Source: Paenibacillaceae bacterium (lineage in GTDB: Bacteria > Bacillota > Bacilli > Paenibacillales > NBRC-103111). Taken from it: a DNA stretch of 64,000 nucleotides. Shown here piece by piece: positions 9,004-17,040 of this stretch. Each line of letters opens with the position of its first letter. Position 1 is the first letter of the stretch. The translations under genes and the position numbers were made by a program. The notes under the pieces are model-generated. The model was not told where the DNA came from. It searched no databases and was given only the letters and a program-made list of their open reading frames with translations. The stretch lies in assembly GCA_029256185.1 (NCBI GenBank), contig JAQSYI010000018.1, positions 59,629 to 123,628 of the forward strand, written 5' to 3'.

Positions 9004-9051
9004 TATAAAACCTATTAAAATTTCGACATAGACCAAAAACTTTTTCAATGA

Positions 9052-9057
9052 TATAAT
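9052..9057 (+). promoter_or_regulatory. TATAAT -10 element upstream of chemoreceptor gene
   Basis: A perfect TATAAT lies about 50 bases before the coding start. No good -35 hexamer at 16-18 bases was found, so the promoter assignment is tentative. Confidence 0.4.
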
Positions 9058-9105
9058 AATTGGTAAAGAATACGGTTACATTTGTCGGAAAAGGGGCTGG
9101 ATGTG

Positions 9106-10365
9106 ATGGACTTCATGAGTAAATGGTCGTTCCGCAAAAAATTGCTTGTTGGTTTATACGGTATATTGGGAATAGTGGAGATCCTGCAATTGGTGGTAAC
9201 CCTTATATCGGGCGACTCGTTTCTAAAGTGGTTCATTGCAATGATCATTACGTTCGGAATAGCCTTTCCCCTGGTTCGGCTGATCGAGAACTCGTTAACG
9301 GATTCCATCGAGCATATGGCCCGGGTCGCTACCAATATTGCCAAGGGCGACTTCTCCCAAAAGGTGCAGGTCAGTTCCAACGATGCGATTGGCGAGCTGG
9401 GCAAATCCCTAAACCAGATGATCGATAAGCTGAAGGGGATATTAACCGATACGACGAACATCAGCAAGCAGGTTTTTGAGACAAGCCGCGGCATCTCTTC
9501 CAAAAGTCTGGATCTGAAGGAAATTTTGGGACAGGTGACGATATCGACCAACGAATTGGCTGCAGGCGCAAACTCCATCTCCGAGGACGTATCCGAGATG
9601 ACCGGGTCTGTCCGGGATATTGAGAGCAAGGTAGAGGCTTACGCCAGATCCACCAAGGCCATGAACGACAAGTCCGGGCAGATGATCAATCTGGTGGACA
9701 AGGGTCGTACGGCTGTAGAGAGTCAGGGCATGGGGATGAAGAGCAACGTGGCCGCCACCCTCGCCGTAGCGGCTACCATCAACCAGTTGGCCCAGCAGGC
9801 GGAGGGGATCACCAAGATCACCCGCACAATCAAGGACATTGCCGAACAGACCAATCTGCTCTCCCTGAATGCTTCGATTGAAGCGGCACGGGCAGGAGAG
9901 CATGGCAGAGGCTTCGCTGTTGTCGCCCAGCAGGTCCGCAATCTGGCTGAAGAGTCTACACGGGCCACCAAGGAAGTATTCAATCTGGTGCGGAGCATTC
10001 AGGCCGGTGTCCGTGAAGCCAGCGAGAATATCAAGGCTAATGAGGAAATCGTCAATATGCAGAACGAGATGATTGAAGAAACGGCCCATGTGTTCAACGA
10101 AATTGTCGGAAGCATCCAATACATAACGGAACAAATCTATGTATTCTCCCAGGAGAGTGAAGTTATGCTCGAGGGGGCCAAGAAGATTTCGGGGTCCATC
10201 GAGAACATATCCGCGATTACCCAGGAATCGGCGGCGGGGACGGAGGAAGTCTCGGCTTCGATGAATGAGCAGATTGCCTCGATCCAGTCCATGGCCGATG
10301 AATCCGAACGGATGACCCAGGTGGTCAACCAACTGCAGCGGACGATTCAGATCTTCAGGCTGTAG
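9106..10365 (+). CDS. Methyl-accepting chemotaxis protein lacking an external sensor domain
   Basis: This 419-residue protein has two closely spaced membrane segments (about 12-32 and 41-58) joined by only a few residues (SGDSFLK), so there is no periplasmic-type sensor. A HAMP-like segment follows (IENSLTDSIEHMARV to NQMIDKL), then the conserved MCP signalling hairpin with DIAEQTNLLSLNASIEAARA and GRGFAVVAQQVRNLAEES. The tail is a coiled coil. It should pass signals to CheA/CheW. Lack of a sensor suggests it reads membrane state, an internal cue or a partner. ATG 9106 follows AAGGGG; GTG 9103 is also possible. Confidence 0.9.
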   Translation: MDFMSKWSFRKKLLVGLYGILGIVEILQLVVTLISGDSFLKWFIAMIITFGIAFPLVRLIENSLTDSIEHMARVATNIAKGDFSQKVQVSSNDAIGELGKSLNQMIDKLKGILTDTTNISKQVFETSRGISSKSLDLKEILGQVTISTNELAAGANSISEDVSEMTGSVRDIESKVEAYARSTKAMNDKSGQMINLVDKGRTAVESQGMGMKSNVAATLAVAATINQLAQQAEGITKITRTIKDIAEQTNLLSLNASIEAARAGEHGRGFAVVAQQVRNLAEESTRATKEVFNLVRSIQAGVREASENIKANEEIVNMQNEMIEETAHVFNEIVGSIQYITEQIYVFSQESEVMLEGAKKISGSIENISAITQESAAGTEEVSASMNEQIASIQSMADESERMTQVVNQLQRTIQIFRL

Positions 10366-10396
10366 GAACAGTAGAGGACTATGCAAGGAAGCAAGC

Positions 10397-10435
10397 GGCC
10401 GTTTTGCGGGGAATGCCCTGCAGGACGGTCTTTTG
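10397..10435 (+). terminator. Probable terminator after chemoreceptor gene
   Basis: A hairpin with outer arm GGCCGT/ACGGTC and inner arm GCGGGG/CCCTGC is followed by TTTTGTT. Confidence 0.6.
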
Positions 10436-10455
10436 TTCAAATCTAAGAATGTACG

Positions 10456-11427
10456 GTGCATCCAGGGAGGTTGAAAGTCATATCTTTATTGCTGGTTGAG
10501 GACATTGTGAAACGGTACGGTCAGCGGACCGTGCTTCGGAAGCTGACCTTTGGCTTGGAACCAGGAGAAAGGGTTGTGCTTGTGGGACCTAACGGCAGCG
10601 GCAAAAGCACCCTTCTGCGGATAATTGCCGGATTGCTTGCGCCCGATGAGGGAAGGGTTGTTATAGATGGAGGACATTGGCGCCAGGAACGGAAGAATCC
10701 GGAATCTGTCCCCATCGGCTATGTCCCCGAGCGAATGCCCTTTCTGCGGTTCTCACCGGAGGAATATTTGCAGTATATGGGCGCTATTCAAGGAATAGAA
10801 GCAGGAGTGCTGGCTCAGCGGATTAACCGGCTGCTGGCCATGTGCAGGCTGGAGAACTCGCGCCGAATGCCAATCCGGCATTTTTCCAAGGGGATGCTCC
10901 ATAAGGTGGGCATTATGCAAGCGCTGCTTAGTGAACCGAAGCTGCTTCTGATGGATGAGCCCTTCTCCGGTTTGGATGCAGAATCTCAGGAGGAAGTGAT
11001 GGAGCTGCTCCTGCAGCTTGGCAAGCAAGGAATGGGGTTGTTGTTTGTTTCTCATGAACCGGAGCACTACGGGCGGGTCGCCACCCGCATGATCGTGTTA
11101 AATCAGGATGGGGGCTGGCAGGACAAGCTCCTGACAAGCAGCAACACCAAGAGCAACCGGTTGTTGATCAGGGCCGCAGGCTTGGAGGAGGCCGCAGCAA
11201 GGGAATTGGCGCAGAAGAGCGGCGCTGAACTGATCATGGCTGCCCGGGAAGCCTGCTTCGTTACGGGCGAAAGCAACAGCGACGCGCTGCTTCAATTTAT
11301 TCTGGGGCAAGGCGGCTCGGTCAAGGCTGTTTATCCGGAACGGGAGGCGCTGCTCAAGTGGCCCGGATGGGTCCATGATAACGCTGGCGGCGTTTGGCCG
11401 CCTGAGGGGGAGGGAGAGCAAACATGA
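10456..11427 (+). CDS. ABC transporter ATP-binding protein
   Basis: This 323-residue ATPase has Walker A GPNGSGKSTLL, Walker B LLLMDEPFSGLD and the switch histidine in FVSHEPEHY. The signature loop is degenerate: RHFSKGMLHKVGI in place of LSGGQ, as in several ABC-2 type exporters. A C-terminal extension of about 100 residues follows. The start is uncertain. GTG 10456 gives the listed length, but the best site (AGGGAGG at 10464-10470) favours a TTG near 10489, which would begin at LLVEDIVKRYG. The stop overlaps the permease start by four bases (ATGA). Confidence 0.85.
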   Translation: MHPGRLKVISLLLVEDIVKRYGQRTVLRKLTFGLEPGERVVLVGPNGSGKSTLLRIIAGLLAPDEGRVVIDGGHWRQERKNPESVPIGYVPERMPFLRFSPEEYLQYMGAIQGIEAGVLAQRINRLLAMCRLENSRRMPIRHFSKGMLHKVGIMQALLSEPKLLLMDEPFSGLDAESQEEVMELLLQLGKQGMGLLFVSHEPEHYGRVATRMIVLNQDGGWQDKLLTSSNTKSNRLLIRAAGLEEAAARELAQKSGAELIMAAREACFVTGESNSDALLQFILGQGGSVKAVYPEREALLKWPGWVHDNAGGVWPPEGEGEQT

Positions 11428-12107
11428 AGGCATTGGTGTGTTACATGCTAACGGATTTGCTTCGTTCCAACCGTTATTTTATGCCGGGGACAGCTTATGT
11501 TATTTTTGTGGCGTGGATCTATTCGGTAAAGCCCAATCCTGTGTTGGAGAGCTATGGCGTAACTGCGGCTTTGTTGTTTGCGATCGCAGCTTGGTTCGGT
11601 ATTCTTCTGGACGGGGTGGAGCCCAAACGCCAGCAGGACCTGACCGTGCTTCATGCAGGCGGTTATGTCCGGTATGCCCAAGCCAGAATGGCGCTGCTTG
11701 GTCTTGCTGCTCTGGCGTGTACTCTATATGCGGTGGCCGTTCCTTTACTGAGGCATTCCTTTGACAGAGGAGTGACTGTTACGGACTTGGTGTTGGCATT
11801 TTATAGCCATGGCTTGGCCTTTGCCTTGGGCGCAGGGATAAGCTGGCTGGCTGTAACGGTGTCCCGCAAGCAGACAGAGATGCTTGGCGTGCTGCTTGTC
11901 GTGATTTGCGCGTCTCTGGGGGCAGGGGGAATAGCGGAGGTTCTGCCGGGATGGAGCGCTTGGTTGACTTGGCTCTTGCCGCCTGTATACCAGCTGCTGG
12001 GCGGATTGTTTGGTTCCGGGAATAGAGCCGTTGACCTGGCATATCCCCTTGTTTATGCAGCTGTTCTTTATATGGTGATTGTAAAACGGTTCGTTTCCCG
12101 GAGATAA
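11424..12107 (+). CDS. ABC transporter permease subunit (hydrophobic, unknown substrate)
   Basis: This 227-residue protein is strongly hydrophobic with about six predicted membrane segments (for example PGTAYVIFVAWIY, AALLFAIAAWFGILL, ALLGLAALACTLYAVAVPLL, LAFALGAGISWLAV). It ends with a short basic tail (KRFVSRR). It overlaps the ATPase gene by four bases, so the two form an exporter unit. I do not recognise a specific subfamily; the assignment as permease rests on hydrophobicity and coupling. Confidence 0.72.
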   Translation: MKALVCYMLTDLLRSNRYFMPGTAYVIFVAWIYSVKPNPVLESYGVTAALLFAIAAWFGILLDGVEPKRQQDLTVLHAGGYVRYAQARMALLGLAALACTLYAVAVPLLRHSFDRGVTVTDLVLAFYSHGLAFALGAGISWLAVTVSRKQTEMLGVLLVVICASLGAGGIAEVLPGWSAWLTWLLPPVYQLLGGLFGSGNRAVDLAYPLVYAAVLYMVIVKRFVSRR

Positions 12108-12213
12108 CCGGCGGCTTGTCAAGCGTAACCGCGGATTTTCTTTTGTGCTTAAACGTGCTAAAATGATGAATACATTAAAACTATGGGATAGATGGAAGGA
12201 GAACTTAATCATC

Positions 12214-13899
12214 ATGCCAAAAATCGCAAAACGCAGCGATATGATCACCAAGGGCTTTGACCGCGCTCCGCACCGCAGCCTGCTTCGTGCGGCGGGAGTG
12301 AAGGATGAGGACTTCGGCAAGCCGTTCATTGCAGTATGCAATTCATATATTGATATTGTTCCCGGTCATGTGCATCTGCAGGAATTCGGAAAAATCGTCA
12401 AAGAGGCCATCCGCGAAGCAGGCGGCGTCCCCTTTGAATTTAATACCATCGGAGTGGATGACGGGATTGCCATGGGCCATATCGGGATGCGCTATTCTCT
12501 TCCCAGCCGGGAGATTATTGCCGATTCGGTAGAAACGGTAGTAGCCGCCCACTGGTTCGACGGCATGGTCTGTATCCCCAACTGCGATAAGATCACCCCC
12601 GGAATGATGATGGCGGCGCTGCGGCTGAACATTCCTACCATCTTCGTCAGCGGAGGCCCCATGGCTGCAGGCAAGGACAGCAAGGGACGTTCCATTAACC
12701 TGAACAGTGTATTCGAAGGCGTCGGCGCGCATAAGGCGGGTCTGATCGACGACAAGAGTCTGGAAGAGCTGGAACGCTACGGCTGTCCGTCCTGCGGCTC
12801 CTGCTCCGGCATGTTCACGGCCAACTCCATGAACTGTCTGGCGGAAGGCCTGGGATTGGCGTTGCCGGGCAACGGCACGATTCTGGCAACCTGGGATGAG
12901 CGCAGGGAATTCGTCAAGCGTTCAGCCACCCAGCTGATGAACATCATCGAGCTGGATATCAAGCCCCGGGATATAGTGACGGAGAAGGCGATTGACAATG
13001 CCTTCGCTCTGGATATGGCGATGGGCGGCTCCACCAACACCGTGCTCCATACTCTGGCTCTGGCCCGCGAAGCAGGGATTGAGTACTCCGTTGCCCGGAT
13101 CAACGAAATGGCCAAGAAGGTGCCGCATCTGGCGAAGATTGCGCCTGCATCGGATTATCATATCGAGGACGTGCATCATGCCGGCGGCGTCAGCGCCATT
13201 CTGCACGAGGTGTTCAAGAAGGAAGGCGTATTGAACGGCGACTGCATCACCGTTACCGGCAAGACGCTGCGCGAAAATGTGGAAGGCTGCGAGATCAAGA
13301 ATCCGGAAGTGATCCGGACTCTTGACAATCCCCACAGCCCGCAAGGGGGCCTGTCCGTGCTGTTCGGCAATATCGCCCCTGAAGGCAGTGTCATTAAGGT
13401 AGGCGCGGTGGACAAGGCCGTAGGCAGCTTCTTCTCCGGCAAGGCCATCTGCTTCGATTCCCAGGACGCCACCTTGGAGGGCATTGCCAGCGGCAAGGTT
13501 CAGGCGGGTCATGTGGTCATCGTCCGCTATGAAGGGCCGAAGGGCGGCCCCGGCATGCCGGAGATGCTGGCTCCTACCTCGCAGATCGTGGGCATGGGTC
13601 TGGGCGCCAAGGTGGCGCTGCTCACCGACGGCCGCTTCTCCGGCGCATCCCGCGGCATCAGCATCGGACACGTCTCTCCGGAGGCGGCTGAAGGAGGCCC
13701 CATCGCTTTCGTTCAGGATGGGGATACCATCGAGATCGATCTGGCCAACCGGACGATCAATCTGAAGGTAAGCGATGAGGAGCTGGAGAGCCGGCGCGCC
13801 GGTTGGAAGGGCTTCGAGCCCAAGGTGAAAACCGGCTATCTGGCCCGTTACTCCAAGCTGGTCACCAACGCCAGCATGGGCGGTATTCTGAAGATTTAA
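12214..13899 (+). CDS. ilvD: Dihydroxy-acid dehydratase
   Basis: This 561-residue enzyme removes water from 2,3-dihydroxy-isovalerate and 2,3-dihydroxy-3-methylvalerate in valine and isoleucine synthesis. The Fe-S cluster cysteines lie in PNCDKITPGM and GCPSCGSCSGMFTANSMNCL. Other family blocks are DMAMGGSTNT, EGPKGGPGMPEML and TDGRFSGASRGISIGH. ATG 12214 begins PKIAKRSDMITKG and has GAAGGAG at good spacing; upstream in-frame starts at 12145 lack one. It is not next to other ilv genes and is followed by its own terminator, so it appears monocistronic here. No T-box or CodY box was recognised upstream. Confidence 0.97.
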   Translation: MPKIAKRSDMITKGFDRAPHRSLLRAAGVKDEDFGKPFIAVCNSYIDIVPGHVHLQEFGKIVKEAIREAGGVPFEFNTIGVDDGIAMGHIGMRYSLPSREIIADSVETVVAAHWFDGMVCIPNCDKITPGMMMAALRLNIPTIFVSGGPMAAGKDSKGRSINLNSVFEGVGAHKAGLIDDKSLEELERYGCPSCGSCSGMFTANSMNCLAEGLGLALPGNGTILATWDERREFVKRSATQLMNIIELDIKPRDIVTEKAIDNAFALDMAMGGSTNTVLHTLALAREAGIEYSVARINEMAKKVPHLAKIAPASDYHIEDVHHAGGVSAILHEVFKKEGVLNGDCITVTGKTLRENVEGCEIKNPEVIRTLDNPHSPQGGLSVLFGNIAPEGSVIKVGAVDKAVGSFFSGKAICFDSQDATLEGIASGKVQAGHVVIVRYEGPKGGPGMPEMLAPTSQIVGMGLGAKVALLTDGRFSGASRGISIGHVSPEAAEGGPIAFVQDGDTIEIDLANRTINLKVSDEELESRRAGWKGFEPKVKTGYLARYSKLVTNASMGGILKI

Positions 13900-13904
13900 G
13901 GCTT

Positions 13905-13942
13905 AAGGTCCTGCGGATCAACCGACAGGACCTTCTTTTCTC
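13905..13942. terminator. Terminator after ilvD
   Basis: AAGGTCCTG (13905-13913) pairs with 13926-13934 and is followed by CTTTTC. It separates the convergent ilvD and DUF3055-like genes. Confidence 0.75.
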
Positions 13943-13950
13943 GTGCTGTG

Positions 13951-14253
13951 CTATATGTCCGTAAAATTAATGCTGCCTATGATCTCGGCGAGGAAGCTGC
14001 GCAGTTCCGCGGCCTCCTCTTCCTCCAGCTTGAACACATGCTCCAGATACCCTTCTTCGTCCAGGTCATCCGGCCCGATGATGGCGGTTTTGCCGGTCTG
14101 GAGATCGGCCACCAGCTTTTTGCCGAAGAAGCGGCTTGAAGTTGTAACCGCCAGATCGAAGCGTTTGATGCTGGGGCCTACGAAGCTGACGAAGCGGGTT
14201 GCGGTATCCTCGGTGGTGTCATACAGATAATCGAAGGGCATGGCGTCGGGCAT
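13951..14253 (-). CDS. Small DUF3055-like protein
   Basis: This 100-residue acidic protein contains DTATRFVSFVGPSIKRFDLAV, FFGKKLVADLQTGKTAIIG and a Glu-rich C-terminal helix. From memory this pattern fits the Bacillales DUF3055 family, whose function is unknown. No signal peptide, membrane segment or metal motif is visible. ATG 14253 follows GGAGG at six bases; an upstream ATG at 14292 would add 13 residues without a site. It is convergent with ilvD. Confidence 0.65.
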   Translation of the reverse strand: MPDAMPFDYLYDTTEDTATRFVSFVGPSIKRFDLAVTTSSRFFGKKLVADLQTGKTAIIGPDDLDEEGYLEHVFKLEEEEAAELRSFLAEIIGSINFTDI

Positions 14254-14349
14254 AGACAGCCTCCTGTCAGGTAAGGGATTTGCGTTAAGCATATCACGCC
14301 CGTCACGGGCAGGTAAAATAATCCGGTGATGTTCGATTGGAAATTTTTC

Positions 14350-14378
14350 TTGTCTGGGACGGCCAACTATGCTACATT
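14350..14378 (+). promoter_or_regulatory. SigA-type promoter ahead of a short terminated transcript
   Basis: TTGTCT (14350-14355), a 17-base spacer and TACATT (14373-14378) form a good vegetative promoter. Transcription would start near 14385, only about 20 bases before a strong terminator. Confidence 0.6.
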
Positions 14379-14403
14379 ATGAGTAACTTCAATCCAACAG
14401 AGG

Positions 14404-14450
14404 AAGCACCTCTTTTTCGCAATTGCGTAAAAGGCGGTGCTTTTTTTTTC
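14404..14450 (+). terminator. Strong intrinsic terminator in the leader of the HRDC gene
   Basis: The outer stem AAGCACC/GGTGCTT, inner stem CTTTT/AAAAG and apical CGCAATTGCG form a long hairpin ending in nine T residues. No gene ends just upstream on this strand. It therefore either attenuates the HRDC gene at 14510 or ends a small RNA of about 65 bases. Confidence 0.8.
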
Positions 14451-14509
14451 GTGCGGCCTTGGGTAATGGCGAATTTGAAGAAACCCATAATCATTAGGAG
14501 GATGAATGG

Positions 14510-15538
14510 ATGCAGCTGATTTTTCTGAGCACACTGGAACGCAGGCAAGACGAGCACACGGCAACGGCGCAAGTATCTATTACGGAGCAGCAGGGCAGTT
14601 GGAGAGTGCTGTGGAATGAGTCGGGGATTGACGGCCGGTCCCAGCAGGATTGCTGGTATGAAGGAATCAACTGGAGGGAGATGCTGCAGGCTTACAGGCA
14701 GGGATTGCAGGTGAAGCGAATCGAGGGGTACTTTCCCCTCGTCGACACCAACCTCCAGTTCAGCTTCGACCTGGGCAAGCAGCGCAACGCGTTGATGCTC
14801 CAATATTATGCCGAGGAGCATCATTCCGAGGAGCTCTTTGAGGAGCTGCGCAAGTGGAGAAGACAACAGGCGTCCAAGGAAGGCAAGTCCGCCTTCTTCA
14901 TCGCTACCAACCGGATGCTCCATATGGTCAGCACTTATCTGCCGAGGACGGTGGATGAACTGCAGGCTATTCCCGGATTCGGCCAGAGAAAGACAGAGGC
15001 CTACGGCAAGGAACTGCTGGAGATTGCAGGCAAGCTGGAACGGGTCACGTCCTTCCCGCTGGACTGGGTAATAGCCCAGATTCAGGAACCCGCATTTGAG
15101 GCATGGCTCTTGCTTCAGCAGCGCTCCCGCGAGCAGCAGGATCAACAAAAGGAGTTTCAGCGCCGCAAGGTGCTGGAGTGTATCGCCGCAGGCTTCTCTC
15201 TCTCTGAACTGGAGAATGAGGTTGGATTAAAGCGTCTGGAGCTTGTCCGGCTGGTAGAGGAGCTGGAGCGGGACGGCTACGATACAGAGCCGCTGCTCGC
15301 CTCGGAGCTGGCCGGTCTGTCGGCGGAAGAGCTTGCCGCAGTCAACAGCCTGTTCATGAAGCACGGCTCCCGGCTGTTGAAGCCGGTGCTGACGGACCTA
15401 TATTCCGAGGATGAACTGAAAGGCAAGGATTTGACCTCCTTGTATGAGAAGCTGCGCCTGCAGCGCATCCGTTTCCGCCGCGAAACGCCTGCAGCCAGCC
15501 TGAGCGGCGGTGCTGATGGGGAGCAGGCGGCCGGATAA
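14510..15538 (+). CDS. HRDC-domain protein of unknown role
   Basis: This 342-residue protein has a central HRDC domain (about 105-185): ELFEELRKWRRQQASKEGKSAFFIATNRML, then LPRTVDELQAIPGFGQRKTEAYGKELLEI. HRDC domains bind nucleic acid and occur in RecQ helicases and RNase D, but no helicase or nuclease motifs are present here. The N-terminal 90 residues are beta-rich and unassigned. The C-terminal part looks like an RQC/winged-helix region (IAAGFSLSELENEVGLKRLELVRLVEEL) with more helices. ATG 14510 has AGGAGG at 14495. The gene is preceded by the promoter-terminator unit at 14350-14450. Confidence 0.75.
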   Translation: MQLIFLSTLERRQDEHTATAQVSITEQQGSWRVLWNESGIDGRSQQDCWYEGINWREMLQAYRQGLQVKRIEGYFPLVDTNLQFSFDLGKQRNALMLQYYAEEHHSEELFEELRKWRRQQASKEGKSAFFIATNRMLHMVSTYLPRTVDELQAIPGFGQRKTEAYGKELLEIAGKLERVTSFPLDWVIAQIQEPAFEAWLLLQQRSREQQDQQKEFQRRKVLECIAAGFSLSELENEVGLKRLELVRLVEELERDGYDTEPLLASELAGLSAEELAAVNSLFMKHGSRLLKPVLTDLYSEDELKGKDLTSLYEKLRLQRIRFRRETPAASLSGGADGEQAAG

Positions 15539-15603
15539 GGTTCGTCATCTCCGTTGCCCCAAGCGGTTTTCTACCGAAGGAGACTCATCAGCGCTGCTAG
15601 CAG

Positions 15604-15642
15604 AAAAAGACTGCCCCCGGAGCTTCGGAGACAGTCTTTTTT
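15604..15642 (+). terminator. Terminator after HRDC gene
   Basis: AAAAAGACTG (15604-15613) pairs with CAGTCTTTTT (15632-15641) around a GC-rich interior, with a T-run at the end. Confidence 0.8.
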
Positions 15643-15669
15643 CTGATTTGCTTTATCGTATCCTAGAGA

Positions 15670-15741
15670 TAGCGGAAAAAATTTCCGTTAAAGTCCAATA
15701 AACACGGTTTTCAGCAGATTTAGCGGAAATTTTTTCCGTTA
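15670..15741. repeat. 72-bp palindrome-pair repeat, copy 1
   Basis: Two 21-bp palindromic cores (15670-15690 and 15721-15741) begin exactly 51 bases apart. Each core has 9-base arms of the TAGCGGAAA/TTTCCGCTA type, with a C-to-T change in the right arm, around a 3-base centre. The centre is AAA in the first core and TTT in the second, so the two cores are inverted relative to each other. Matching copies lie at 15793, 26720 and 29210. Confidence 0.85.
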
Positions 15742-15792
15742 ATCCACCAAAATGTGAGGTTTTGATGGTCAGCACGGGGCCGGCACCAGAGA

Positions 15793-15864
15793 TAGCGGAA
15801 AAAATTTCCGCTATCTGAGCTGAATGGAGCACATTTGCAGGAATAGCGGAAATTTTTTCCGCTA
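15793..15864. repeat. 72-bp palindrome-pair repeat, copy 2
   Basis: Cores at 15793-15813 (centre AAA) and 15844-15864 (centre TTT) start 51 bases apart as in copy 1. Both have perfect TAGCGGAAA/TTTCCGCTA arms. The spacer ends CATTTGCAGGAA, close to the GATTTGCAGGGA-like spacer ends at 26.7 and 29.2 kb. Confidence 0.85.
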
Positions 15865-15981
15865 AGCCAGGTGCCAGATAGCCAAGCAGGTGCCGGATAG
15901 CTAAGCAGGTGCCAGGAACCCAAGCAGGTGCCAGGAACCCAAGCAGGTGCCACATAGCCAACTGTCGGGTGCCAGGTAGCC
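15864..15981. repeat. 19-bp tandem repeat, six copies
   Basis: Six head-to-tail units of the type AAGCAGGTGCC plus AGGAACCC or AGATAGCC lie at 15864, 15884, 15903, 15922, 15941 and 15960. Lengths are 20, 19, 19, 19, 19 and 22 bases, and units three and four are identical. The array directly abuts the second palindrome of the preceding repeat. Confidence 0.85.
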
Positions 15982-16091
15982 AGGTATTAAACAGCCAGGA
16001 GCCCAGATAGCCTCACTCGGCATGGCTGGGGACGGTTATAAGCCCTGTGTCGCCTTACTTTTCAAGGCCACCGCCGCCTGATGTGCTGCAG

Positions 16092-17027
16092 TTACAACCA
16101 TTCCTTCTTGCGGAACAGATAGAACATGGCGGCGCCTACGGTGACCAGCAAACCAAGCACAAGATAGTAGCCGTAACGCCAATGCAGCTCGGGCATATGG
16201 TCAAAGTTCATTCCATACAGGCTGGTTATGATGGTCATAGGCATAAAAATGGTGGTTAAGGCGGTAAACATTCTCATGATGTCATTCATCCGGTTGGACA
16301 GGGACAGCTGGTATGCTTCGCGCAAGTTGCCGATGAGATCCCGGAAAGTATCGAAGGTCTCATGAATTTTTACGGCATTCTCATATATATCATTGAAGTA
16401 CTTCTGCAGGTTCTCGTTAATGAGCCGCAGATCCTTCTTGGTCAGGGCCATAATCACATTCCGCTGGGGACCCAGCACATTCTTCAGCCACATGATCTCG
16501 CCGCGGAGACCGATGATCTCGTTCTGGTGGGATTTGCGCGGGTGGAGCAGGATATCTTCGTCCAGCTTCTCGATCTTGGATTCAATCCGGTAGCCTACGG
16601 TAAAGTAGTTGTCAACGACAAGGTCCAGCAGATGATACAGGAACTTGTCTACGGAGTTGATCTGTTCCTCCAGCAGGATAGGCTTGATGGAGCGTATCTC
16701 TCTTAGCTTCTGCTGGGTGGCGGTGATGACGAAATGCTGGCCCAGGAAGATATTCAGCTCCCGCAGGAAGATCTCCTCATCATCAAACCGGATGGAATTT
16801 ACTACGAGAAAATAATGGGTATCGAATATCTCCAGCTTGGGACGTTGCTCTTCTTCATTCAAGCAGTCTTCTACCGCCAGCTCGTGAAGCTGGAACAGAG
16901 GCTGCAGCATCAGCAGATCATCAACCTCCGCATCAATCCAATAAAATCCGCTCTCCGGCGGATTGACAGCAGCTTTTACATCATCAATCAGTGTAAAAAC
17001 CCCGTTTTGCACGAGACGCACCTTCAT
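16092..17027 (-). CDS. corA: CorA-type magnesium/divalent cation transporter
   Basis: This 311-residue protein has the CorA layout: a cytoplasmic alpha/beta domain, a long stalk helix and two C-terminal membrane segments. The first segment ends in the hallmark YGMNF, and the loop carries HMPELHWRYGY in place of the usual MPE box. The second segment is YYLVLGLLVTVGAAMFYLF with a basic tail (RKKEWL). CorA forms pentameric Mg2+ or Co2+ channels in the cytoplasmic membrane. ATG 17027 is nine bases from GAGGAG; a GTG nine bases earlier is too close to it. The gene has an unusually long, structured leader of about 240 bases. Confidence 0.95.
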   Translation of the reverse strand: MKVRLVQNGVFTLIDDVKAAVNPPESGFYWIDAEVDDLLMLQPLFQLHELAVEDCLNEEEQRPKLEIFDTHYFLVVNSIRFDDEEIFLRELNIFLGQHFVITATQQKLREIRSIKPILLEEQINSVDKFLYHLLDLVVDNYFTVGYRIESKIEKLDEDILLHPRKSHQNEIIGLRGEIMWLKNVLGPQRNVIMALTKKDLRLINENLQKYFNDIYENAVKIHETFDTFRDLIGNLREAYQLSLSNRMNDIMRMFTALTTIFMPMTIITSLYGMNFDHMPELHWRYGYYLVLGLLVTVGAAMFYLFRKKEWL

Positions 17028-17040
17028 TTTCACCAACTCC

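Larger units (their letters stand above)
15539..16091. other. Repeat-rich intergenic region
   Basis: This 553-base gap between the HRDC gene and corA has no convincing gene. It holds a terminator, two copies of a 72-bp palindrome-pair repeat and a 19-bp tandem array, each listed separately. Confidence 0.8.

Noticed and set aside
12108..12213. T-box or CodY site before ilvD
   Set aside because: The gap is only about 100 bases, with no T-box sequence, and I found no convincing CodY-type palindrome.
14385..14515. A small gene starting at the ATG near 14380 in the terminator leader
   Set aside because: The frame runs through the terminator stem and T-run and has no ribosome binding site.
15670..15864. 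The palindromes as ordinary transcription terminators
   Set aside because: The T and A runs lie in the palindrome centre and not after the stem, and a normal terminator for the HRDC gene is present at 15604.
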